A DNA stretch of 64,000 bases. Source: Myxacorys almedinensis A. GTDB taxonomy: Bacteria; Cyanobacteriota; Cyanobacteriia; Leptolyngbyales; Leptolyngbyaceae. The stretch spans positions 1 to 64,000 of the forward strand of contig NZ_WVIE01000017.1 of NCBI RefSeq assembly GCF_010091945.1, in the 5' to 3' direction. Both the position numbers and the translations under genes were made by a program. The notes beneath the pieces were generated by a model, which had not been told where the DNA came from, made no database searches, and worked only from the letters and a program-made list of their open reading frames with translations. Position 1 is the first letter of the stretch; each line of letters opens with the position of its first letter. Below, in pieces: positions 41,392 through 50,800 of the stretch.

Positions 41392-41520
41392 AAGCCTCCC
41401 TCATCACCTTCCGCCTCTACTCGTCCTGCGAATTCTCTGAAATTTTTGAAGTGATTGCTCATCCATCGCACAACTCACCGGATTTTCCAGTTGTGCTAGA
41501 GCATCATTCATTAATTACTA

Positions 41521-41600
41521 TTTTCTTGTCGGTAGATCGCTCGATCGACAAGAAACTCTGCCTGTTTTCTTGTCTGTACAGATTCAAACCGACAAGAAAA
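41521..41600. promoter_or_regulatory. two tandem hairpins of the TTTTCTTGTC/GACAAGAAAA motif abutting a start codon
   Basis: 41521-41531 with 41546-41555; 41565-41574 with 41590-41600; GTG start at 41602. Confidence 0.7.
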
Positions 41601-41601
41601 C

Positions 41602-41946
41602 GTGAATGAACACCTATTCGCCGAGCGGGAACGCCTTCTCGCACTCATCACAGAGATCAGAAACTCCGGCGCAGTAGCTCCTGCAAACGTCTGGATCAGC
41701 CCCAATTTCCAGAACAAAGGCGGCAAAACCTACGAATACTACAAACTCACCAGCGACAACCCTGAAGTCAAGCATCAAGGCTTAGGAAAGATGGGCAGTG
41801 AGAAATACCGCGACTGGTTTGCCAGAATTCAGCGACGCAACGCAATTTATGAACTCGAACAACAACTATCGATGCTGCAAGCGTTGCTCGATCGACAAGC
41901 CGCGATCGTCCTGGAACTTCCTCAATCGAAGCGCGAGTCAAGCTAG
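41602..41946 (+). CDS. small hypothetical protein
   Basis: 114 aa: PANVWISPNFQNKGGKTYEYYKLTSDNPEVKHQGLGKMGSEKYRDW. Confidence 0.55.
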   Translation: MNEHLFAERERLLALITEIRNSGAVAPANVWISPNFQNKGGKTYEYYKLTSDNPEVKHQGLGKMGSEKYRDWFARIQRRNAIYELEQQLSMLQALLDRQAAIVLELPQSKRESS

Positions 41947-41997
41947 AGGCGAATGAGATAGTACGATCGTCTTACTCTCTATTCAAACCCAGAATCA

Positions 41998-42858
41998 ATG
42001 CGCCGAGATTCTATTTTTTATCGCTTGTTTGCCCAATCCCCAATCCTGCTCTTTGAGTTGTTAGAATCGCCACCCATCAACGCCCGTGACTATCGCTTTG
42101 ATTCCGTTGCGGTGAAAGAACCGAAGTTTGAAATTGACGGAGTGTTTTTGCCACCAGAGTCCGATCCTCCCGGAACCGTCTTTTTTGCTGAAGTCCAGTT
42201 CCAACGCGACGAAAAATTGTACGAGCGGATGTTTGGTGAAGCGTTTCTGTACTTTTACCGAAACCGCGATCGCTTTTCTGACTGGCAAGCAGTGATAGTC
42301 TATCCTTCTCGTAGCACCGAGCAAACTGCTTCACATCCTTATCGCGCCTTGCTCAACAGCGATCAGGTACATCGAATCTACTTGAACGAGCTAGGCGAAT
42401 TTCGTCAACTGCCACCAGGAGTTGCACTAATGGTGCTGACAACATTAACGCAAAATCAAGCTCCATCAGAAGCGCGATATCTCCTTGCTCAATCTCAGCA
42501 AGAGGGGTGGGAATCAGAGGAAAGTAGCTTCATAATGAATATGGTGATTACAATCATGTCGTACAAGTTCGGTTCTTTAAGTCGAGAAGAGGTGGAAGCG
42601 ATGCTAGATATTACATTCCAAGAAACACGGGTTTATCGGGAACTGCGAGAAGAAGTGACAGAAGGAGCGAGAACAGAAGAAGCGATGAAACTTGTTTTAC
42701 GACAACTTACTCGTCGATTGAAGCAGGAACTTTCTGAGGAAACGCGATCGCAGATCACCGCCTTATCTCTGCTGCAATTAGAAGAACTGGGTGAGGCTTT
42801 GGTAGATTTTGAGCAACTGAACGACTTGGCAACCTGGCTAGAGCAGCGTTCGGTCTAA
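41998..42858 (+). CDS. DUF2887/Rpn-family PD-(D/E)XK nuclease-type protein
   Basis: MRRDSIFYRLFAQSPILLFELL...YRFDSVAVKEPKFEIDGVFLPPE...VFFAEVQFQRDEKLYERMFGEAFLYF. Confidence 0.9.
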   Translation: MRRDSIFYRLFAQSPILLFELLESPPINARDYRFDSVAVKEPKFEIDGVFLPPESDPPGTVFFAEVQFQRDEKLYERMFGEAFLYFYRNRDRFSDWQAVIVYPSRSTEQTASHPYRALLNSDQVHRIYLNELGEFRQLPPGVALMVLTTLTQNQAPSEARYLLAQSQQEGWESEESSFIMNMVITIMSYKFGSLSREEVEAMLDITFQETRVYRELREEVTEGARTEEAMKLVLRQLTRRLKQELSEETRSQITALSLLQLEELGEALVDFEQLNDLATWLEQRSV

Positions 42859-42961
42859 TCAAGAATCAAGCTAAACACGAATTGAGCCATTACTTCTGCT
42901 GTTTTGAGTGCATTGGTAATAGGTGGATTGAGAGATTTTCAGCGATCGTAGTTGCTCACCT

Positions 42962-43213
42962 TCACAATGGCACTGCCTCCGCCAAGACACGCGCTTTGAT
43001 TCTCTCCTTTAACATCTCGATCGTGGCGACATCCACTTTTCGATTCAGCAACGCTTCCAAATCTAAGATCAGTCCTGCCGGAAACCAAGGTGTAATCCGT
43101 ACCAAGTCATAGTCGATCAAAAAGTCTATGTCGCTTTCTGAGGTTGCTTCCCCGCGTGCCACTGAACCAAACACTCGTACATCAAAAGCTCCATGCTTTT
43201 CGGCGATCGTCAA
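42962..43213 (-). CDS. MNT-type minimal nucleotidyltransferase
   Basis: VRVFGSVARGEATSESDIDFLIDYD (GSxxxGxxxxxSDID). Confidence 0.85.
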   Translation of the reverse strand: MTIAEKHGAFDVRVFGSVARGEATSESDIDFLIDYDLVRITPWFPAGLILDLEALLNRKVDVATIEMLKERIKARVLAEAVPL

Positions 43214-43416
43214 GATTTGCGATCGTTCATTTTAATGCCAGTCTCACTGCCCTCAATCTCGCAAAGTTAGACGCACTCCAACAGCATTCAGGACAACCCC
43301 CGTTTGTTTTCTCAATGGCAAGTGTCAAACGGCGAATGCTCAATCAACATCTGCTAGAGCAATTTATTTGCAACTTAGACCTGGAGCCAAGCGAAATTAA
43401 ATCGCATCCAAACTAC

Positions 43417-46400
43417 TCAAGCCTTTGCAACTACGGCATTATCGCTGCCTGATTCTGTCCGGACTATTGTACTGGGTGACTTTAGGTAATTACTCTGCTT
43501 GTAGTACTGAAAGTAGGTTTTTAGCAGTTTGTCGCTCACTTGAGGGCAGGAGATACTTGTTCCTTGAAGCCCCTTTAGAGTATTACGACAATCAAACTTG
43601 GATTCGGATAGATTTAATTGGCTGTCTTTAGATTCCTCAGTCGATTTGAGTAAGAATCGGGGTAACAGGGGGTATAGGGCATTGTCTTGAGAAGATTTTG
43701 TCACTTTGATTAACTCTTCACGCCATTGCTCATAACTCACGGCTTTCAACGAGTAGCCAGATGAGCCAATTAGCCAGTTTAGTAGCTGCTGAATCCGAAT
43801 TGGAGTTGGATTGACAACATGAAATACCTGTCCGAGAAGCTGTTGCTGTTGAGAAAGATGAACGATCACCTGACTTGCGTAGTCAACGGGTGTCATGTCT
43901 ACTAAGGTATCACTGTCTGGTTCTGGAATATACCCGATTTGAATACACCCTTTAATCATACGAGACATGAAATCATCCGTGTTGCAGATTCCTGTTTGGG
44001 TATCTCCGGTGATTCTTCCCAATCTGTAAATGCAAACTGGAATCCCTCTAGAATTTGCGATCGCTGCTAGCCTTTCTGAAACCCACTTACTTTGAGCATA
44101 TCCACTCTGAAGGCTTTCACAAGCTTCCGGAGTATCCTCTTCTCTAACTTCTATTTTTTCTAAGCGATCGACGTTAGAGAAGACACTAAATGTTGAGATG
44201 AAGTGGACAGGCTTTGTGCGAATCATTGCCGCCAGTCTCAAAACTTCTTGAGTCCCCAGAACATTTGCGGCTTTCAGTGTGGAATAGGAGTAAACAAAGT
44301 TGACCAGAGCACCATTGTGATAGATCACATCAATGCGATCAGCTAGAGTCTGAAACTGATCAGAAGTAAGTCCTAGTTTTGGTTGAGCTAAATCTCCTAA
44401 GACTGGAAGAATTCTGTGGGCAAAATTCTGATTCCACAGGGCGTAAGCCTCAAGATTTCGTTGAAGTCTTTCTCTCGCTTGTTCGATCGTGGAAGCACGA
44501 ACCAGACAGTAAATCGTTGCAGAGGTTTGCTGTAGAAGCTGATGTAGTAAGAAAGCCCCCAGAAATCCAGTTGCCCCGGTTAAGAGGATTGCATCTGGAG
44601 GGGATGTTTCTATTGCGTATTCTGTTTCAGGTTGAATGTCAACATCGAGGACTGCTTCTTTCCTCAAATCCACCGCTATTGTTGTCACCAATTCCTGAGT
44701 GAATTGGACTTGCTGTTGCAGATTGGTGATCACCTTTACTTGCTCTGTAATCGTTGGTGCCTCAAACAAACTTCGCAAAGGAATTTCTACCTGAAATAAT
44801 TCCTTGATTCGCGTCCAAAGTTGAATCACGAGAATGGAATGCCCACCCAAGTCAAAGAAATTATCCTGCGTTCCAACCTGCTGAACACCCAAAATCTCCA
44901 TCCAAATCGTTGCAAGCTGCTGTTCGTCAGGCGTTTCGGGTTGAATGTAACTTGTGGTAGGTGGTAGTTCGATGGAGTCGATCGCAGCCAATGCTTGACG
45001 ATCGATCTTGCGATTGGGTGTCAGCGGTAAAGACTCCAGGACAATGAAGGTAGAGGGAATCATATACTGCGGCAGGATCTCCTTTAAGAAGAAACGCAAT
45101 TCGTCAGCAACGATCGTCTGATCTTTCTCTAGAACAAGAAAGGCGCAAAGATATTGCTGAGAATGTTCTCCTGTGAGCAATACGACAGCCTGGCGGACTT
45201 GAGGATGCTGAGACAGTACCGCTTCAATCTCACCCAACTCAATCCGAAAGCCCCGCAGCTTCACCTGATCATCTACCCGCCCCACATACTCGACGCTGCC
45301 ATCCGCTCGATACTTCACCCGGTCTCCGGTTCGATACAATCGTGCTCCTGGGACTGCACTAAACGCATCCGGCACAAAACGCGCTGCCGTCAGGTCGGCT
45401 CGTCCCACATAACCGCGTGCCACTCCCGCGCCGCCGATGTACAGTTCTCCCACTACCCCGATCGGCACGGGCTGCTGCTGTTGATCGAGGATGTACAGTT
45501 GCGTGTTGGAGAGTGGGTGTCCGACCACCGCCGCATCCGTCGCCGTTGTGAGGCGATGGCGAGTAGACCAGATCGTAGTTTCAGTAGGACCGTAGAGATT
45601 CCACAGTGCGGCGGCGCGAGGAAGCAGTTGTGCAGCGAGGTCAGGCGTAAGAGCTTCTCCGCCACACAGCAGCGTGAGCGTTGATCTGCCCTGCCACCCT
45701 GCTTCCAGCAGCAGTCGCCAGGTGGCAGGGGTGGCTTGCATGAAGGTGGCTTGTGTCCGAGTCAGGGTGGCTGCTAATCGCTGACCATCGACTGCCGTGG
45801 CTCGGTCTACCAGTTCTACCGTTGCCCCCACAACGAGAGGCAGCAGCAATTCCAGCACTGCGATGTCAAACGAGAGTGAGGTGACCGCTAGCAGCACGTC
45901 GCCGGGACGCACCTTCAAGTCCTGCTGCATCGAGGAGAGGAAGTTGACCACCGCACGGTGGGGAATTTGTACACCTTTCGGTCTGCCGGTGGAGCCAGAG
46001 GTGTAGAGGATGTATACCAGAGCGTCTGGGGTGACAGAGCAGGGCTGTGGGGAGCGCGGTGAAGAACCATTATTGTTCCAGAGTGAGTCGAGCGGCAGCA
46101 CCCGTCCGGCAAAGGGGAAGAGAGTCTCCAGGGAGGTGTCAGTCAGCAGCAGGGCGACCTGAGCATCCGAGAGGATGAAGGTGAGGCGCTCTGTCGGGTA
46201 GGCAGGGTCGAGGGGAACATACGTGCCACCTGCTTTGAGAACGGCGAGGAGGGCAATGAGCAGGGTGGGAGAGCGGTCTAGGAACAAGCCGACGCGGGTT
46301 CCTGCGGTGACTCCTGCCTGTTGCAAGTGGTGAGCGAGGTGGTTTGCACGCTGGTTGAGCGTGTCGTAGGTGAGGGAGGTGTCATGGTAGCGGAGGGCGA

Positions 46401-47841
46401 TCGCGGTTGGAGTGTGTTGCACCTGAGCTTCCACCCATTCGTGCAGGCACAACTCAGGAATCTCGGTGCTGGTCTGATTCCATTCTTTTACGAGGGTTTG
46501 TTGTTCTTTAGCGGTCAGGAGAGGAATCTCCTTGAGCCGTTGATTTGGCTCTACAATCATCCCTGTCAAAAGCGTTTGTAGATGTCCTAAAAGGCGATTA
46601 ATCGTGTCAGCATTGAATCGACGATCGTCATAAGTAAGCTCCAAGAAAACCTGTGATCCTAATCCAATGACGAGGCTGAGGGGATAGTGCGATCGACCAA
46701 ATGAGAGAACGCCTTCAATGTTAAGCTCGTTTGCTTGTCTTTGTAGAGAGGTATCAACTGGATAGTTTTCAGTAATGACCAGGCTCTCAAACAGTGGGAC
46801 ACCGCGAGGCAGTTCGCTCCAGCCTTGGATCTGAACCAGCGAACTATATTCGTATTGCCGCATTTCGACCTGTCCCGCCTGAAACTGTTGCAGCCAGGGC
46901 ACCAGTGTTGCTTCTGGATTAACTTGAACGCGGACGGGTAGCGTGTTGATAAACAGTCCCGCGATCGCTTCTACGCCGGATAACGAAGCGGGTCGCCCGG
47001 AGGAGGTGATGCCAAAAACCACATCAGATTCTCCACTGTAGCGGCTCAACAAAAGACTCCAAGCTGCCAGAACTAGCGTAGTAGGGGTTAGCTGATGCTG
47101 TCGAGCAAATTGCTGGAGATCGGCACCGATTTGGGGTAGATCGAGCCGCTGAACTGTGTAGGGGTCAGTCGTGGAGAGCGGGTTAGAAACTGGCTGATCA
47201 ACGCCCAGTGGTGTTGGTGCGATGAATCCCTGAAGCATTTTACGCCAGAAGGTTTCTGCTTGCAGGGAATCTTGCTGCCGCAGCCAAGTGATGTAGTTGC
47301 GGAAGGAAGGTGAGGGTGGAAGCTGGAAAGTTTCTCCGGTGGTCAGGGTAGTGTAGAGATTAAATACTTCCTTGAACACTAGCAATCGTGACCAGCCATC
47401 CAGCAAAATGTGATGTTTGCTAAATGTGAATTGATAAGTGTCTTCTGTAAGGTGGATCAGAGTGAGCCGCAGCAAGGGTGCGGTTGTCATCTCAAATCCC
47501 TGAGCGCGATCGACTGCCAGAAAAGCCCGGAGATTTTCCTGCTGCTCGATCGAGGTTTGTTCGCGCCAATCCAGTTCTTGCCAGGGCAATTCGATTTGTT
47601 GATGAACAACTTGTACAGGCTTTTTGAGCGTTGCCCAATGAAACGAGGTTCGCAAGATGGAATGTTGCTCCAGTGCGATTTCCCAGGCTCGTTTGAAAGC
47701 GGAAATATTCAGATTGCCACGCAGCGTAAAGCTATTTTGATCGAAATAGGCGATCGAGTTCGGGTCGTGCAGCGTGTGAAAGAGTAATCCTTGCTGCATG
47801 GGCGAAAGCTCATAGATATCAGCTACGTTTTTCGCTTTCAT
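43417..47841 (-). CDS. NRPS, C-A(Gly-like code)-PCP-thioester reductase
   Basis: C: FSKHHILLDGWS; A: VYILYTSGSTGRPKG, FDIAVLELLL, LCGGEAL, NLYGPTETTIWS; PCP: DNFFDLGGHSIL; R: ILLTGATGFLGAFLLHQLLQ. Confidence 0.93.
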   Translation of the reverse strand: MKAKNVADIYELSPMQQGLLFHTLHDPNSIAYFDQNSFTLRGNLNISAFKRAWEIALEQHSILRTSFHWATLKKPVQVVHQQIELPWQELDWREQTSIEQQENLRAFLAVDRAQGFEMTTAPLLRLTLIHLTEDTYQFTFSKHHILLDGWSRLLVFKEVFNLYTTLTTGETFQLPPSPSFRNYITWLRQQDSLQAETFWRKMLQGFIAPTPLGVDQPVSNPLSTTDPYTVQRLDLPQIGADLQQFARQHQLTPTTLVLAAWSLLLSRYSGESDVVFGITSSGRPASLSGVEAIAGLFINTLPVRVQVNPEATLVPWLQQFQAGQVEMRQYEYSSLVQIQGWSELPRGVPLFESLVITENYPVDTSLQRQANELNIEGVLSFGRSHYPLSLVIGLGSQVFLELTYDDRRFNADTINRLLGHLQTLLTGMIVEPNQRLKEIPLLTAKEQQTLVKEWNQTSTEIPELCLHEWVEAQVQHTPTAIALRYHDTSLTYDTLNQRANHLAHHLQQAGVTAGTRVGLFLDRSPTLLIALLAVLKAGGTYVPLDPAYPTERLTFILSDAQVALLLTDTSLETLFPFAGRVLPLDSLWNNNGSSPRSPQPCSVTPDALVYILYTSGSTGRPKGVQIPHRAVVNFLSSMQQDLKVRPGDVLLAVTSLSFDIAVLELLLPLVVGATVELVDRATAVDGQRLAATLTRTQATFMQATPATWRLLLEAGWQGRSTLTLLCGGEALTPDLAAQLLPRAAALWNLYGPTETTIWSTRHRLTTATDAAVVGHPLSNTQLYILDQQQQPVPIGVVGELYIGGAGVARGYVGRADLTAARFVPDAFSAVPGARLYRTGDRVKYRADGSVEYVGRVDDQVKLRGFRIELGEIEAVLSQHPQVRQAVVLLTGEHSQQYLCAFLVLEKDQTIVADELRFFLKEILPQYMIPSTFIVLESLPLTPNRKIDRQALAAIDSIELPPTTSYIQPETPDEQQLATIWMEILGVQQVGTQDNFFDLGGHSILVIQLWTRIKELFQVEIPLRSLFEAPTITEQVKVITNLQQQVQFTQELVTTIAVDLRKEAVLDVDIQPETEYAIETSPPDAILLTGATGFLGAFLLHQLLQQTSATIYCLVRASTIEQARERLQRNLEAYALWNQNFAHRILPVLGDLAQPKLGLTSDQFQTLADRIDVIYHNGALVNFVYSYSTLKAANVLGTQEVLRLAAMIRTKPVHFISTFSVFSNVDRLEKIEVREEDTPEACESLQSGYAQSKWVSERLAAIANSRGIPVCIYRLGRITGDTQTGICNTDDFMSRMIKGCIQIGYIPEPDSDTLVDMTPVDYASQVIVHLSQQQQLLGQVFHVVNPTPIRIQQLLNWLIGSSGYSLKAVSYEQWREELIKVTKSSQDNALYPLLPRFLLKSTEESKDSQLNLSESKFDCRNTLKGLQGTSISCPQVSDKLLKTYFQYYKQSNYLKSPSTIVRTESGSDNAVVAKA

Positions 47842-47860
47842 AATCTGTTTGGCTCCCTGG

Positions 47861-50800
47861 CTAACTTAACTGAGCAATTAATAAATCGAGGTCTTCCTGA
47901 TCGAGTTGAGCATCTGGAAAATCTGAGGGAGTGTAACCGCCCACTTCTGAAGACTGACAGTGAACAATCAGCGATCGCAGAGCCGTGAGATAGTGTTGAG
48001 CCAACTGCTCAATGCGAGGACGTTGGTAAATTCCCGCGCTGTAATCCCACCGTAGGTGTAGTTGTCCCTCGCTCACAATTGCAGTGATATCGAGCAGATA
48101 ACGGCGGTTGCCTTGAGGACTGCGCCCCAATCCTGTCGATTCCAGTGCAGGGGCAAATAAGGACGTTGCAGCGGCGATCGCGTCTACCTGCCCCAGGTAA
48201 TTGAATTTCACGCAAGCGGGCGAACGATCGCGTAGACCAGCCGTCGCCTCATCCTGATTCAGATAGCGCAGAATGCCGTAACCAATGCCCTGCCGAGGAA
48301 TTTGACGCAGTTGCTCTTTAATGGATTTCAAACATTTTTCAGAATGCTGAGGATCATCTAATTGCAATTGCACGGGAAAAATTGTGGTAAACCAGCCGAT
48401 CGTGCGGGACACCTCCACATCCTCAAACAGCGACTCTCGCCCGTGTCCTTCCAAATCGAGATAAAGCGAGGGAATTTGAGTCCACTGAAAAAATGCCTGC
48501 ACCAGCGCCGTGAGCAACACATCGTTAATTTGAGTTTGATAGGTGGCTGGAACCTCCTGGAGGAGAGCATCAGTTTCTGTCTGAGTCAACGCGACGGACA
48601 CTGTTTGAGTCAGGGCAACCGTATTGGCTCCAGTAAGATTATCCATTGGCAGTGTGGCGGCTCCACTCTCCTGCTGCCAGTAAGTGAGTTCTTGCTGGAG
48701 TGCCTCCGAGTCAGCATAGTTCTGCAAACGGGCTGACCACTCCTTAAAGGAAGTTGTTTTAGCGGGTAGCTGCACTGCTTGACTCTGAGCTAACTGCTGG
48801 TAAGCCGTTTGCAAATCCTCCAGCAGAATGCGCCAGGACACTCCATCAACCACAAGATGATGCAGAATCAGCAACAGGCGATCGGGCTGATGATTGCCCA
48901 GGTTAAACAGGACGACTCGCATTAACGGACCGTCTGCGAGATTCAGGCTAGTTTGCAGGTCGGTAGCAACGGCGGTTATTGTCTCAGATTGCTCTGGGGT
49001 GGCAAGGGTAGACAAATCTAGTTGAGTGAATGGCACGATCGCATCAACATCAGTATTAATCTGCTGCCAGCCTGTTGTATCTCGATGAAACCGCAGCCGC
49101 AGGGCATCGTGATGTTGCAGCAGATGACTCAGTGCTTGCCTCAGCAAAACTGGATTAAGAGGCTGCTGAACTTGCAGCAGAATTGATTGATTCCAGTGAT
49201 GTGGCTCTGGGAGATCTTGCTCAAAAAACCAGTGCTGAATCGGAGTCAGCGGCACAATTCCCGTCACAATTCCCTGCTCTGCGGCAACGACGGGAGCCGT
49301 ATTCACCACTGCTGCCAGCGATACAATGGTGGGATGCTCAAACAATTGTTTGGGCGTAAACCGGAGTCCGGCTTGACTGGCTTTTGCAATCACTTGAATG
49401 CAGAGAATGGAATCCCCGCCTAACTCGAAAAAGTTGTCATAAATTCCCACTTGCGGCAGCCTGAGAACGGTTTCCCAAATTTGAGCAATCGTTGCTTCGA
49501 CGGAAGTGCGCGGTGGAACAAATGCGCCATCGGTATCTGATTGGGGAAGCTCCATTGTCAACAATGTGCGACGATCGAGCTTGCCATTCGGCAGCAATGG
49601 CAGTGTCTTCAAGGGTATGATCGCGAACGGCACCATGACTTCAGGAAGTTTGGCTTGCAGAAATTGGCGCAGATTGTCGATCGCATCAGCAGCCTGCTCA
49701 GGAACGACATAGGCGAGGAGTTGTGGATGTTCTGCTTCTGTGGCAAGCACGATCGCCTCTCGCACCTCTGGATGTTGCTTCAACGCCGCTTCGATTTCTC
49801 CCAGTTCAATTCGGAAACCTCGAATTTTCACTTGCTGGTCTGCGCGTCCCAAAAACTCGATCGTTCCATCCAGACGGTAACGGGCATGGTCTCCGGTTTT
49901 GTACAGTCGGGCATCTGGATTGCTGCTGAACGGATGCGGCACAAAAGCGGCGGCTGTAAGTTCAGGCTGGGCGTGATAGCCACGAGTTACGCTAGCGCCG
50001 CCAATATAAATTTCACCCGGAAATCCGAGCGGTACAGGCTGGAGGTCAGTATCGAGTAAATAGACCTGGGTATTTGGCAGCGGGTAGCCTAGTGGAACCG
50101 TCTCAGAATCGGCTGCCGACAGGCGTTCTTGAACTTCATAAGTCAACACGCCCACAGTGGTTTCTGTCGGTCCGTAGTGGTTGAGTATCTGACAGGTGGG
50201 CGCGTGCTGCCGGATTTGTTCAACTAGATGCCAATGAAGCGTTTCTCCACCCAAGATTAGCTGTCGCCGGGGCAGGATTGCCCGACAATCAGCAGCGTCC
50301 AGCAACACCTTGAGGTGGGAAGGAACAATTTTGAGATAGTCGATCGCGTGCCGCCGACCGTATTCTGCTAGCGCATTCGGATCGAGCGATCGTTCCTGGG
50401 AAATCAGGTGTAAACAGCCACCTGTACAAAGGCAAGCGAACAGCGTGGTATTGCCCAAATCCGCAGCCAGCGTAGAAACTGTGGCAAAACTTGCTCCCTC
50501 AGGGATAGTCAGGCTTGTTAAGATGCCGTTAACATAATTCAACAACTGTCGATGCTCTACAGCCACCCCTTTCGGTTTTCCTGTTGAACCTGATGTGAAC
50601 AGGACATAAACTAAGTTTTCGGGTGTTGTCCAATTGGTTAGATTGGTGGTGGCTTGTTGAGCGATCGTAGACCAGTCCGTATCCAGACAAATGACCTGTG
50701 CTGTCAATGTCAAATCTTTTGCAAGTTGCTGCTGGGTCAGGAGAATTGTGGCTTGAACCTGCTGTAACCGTTGGTCAACTGCCGTCGTAGGTAAGCCCGG

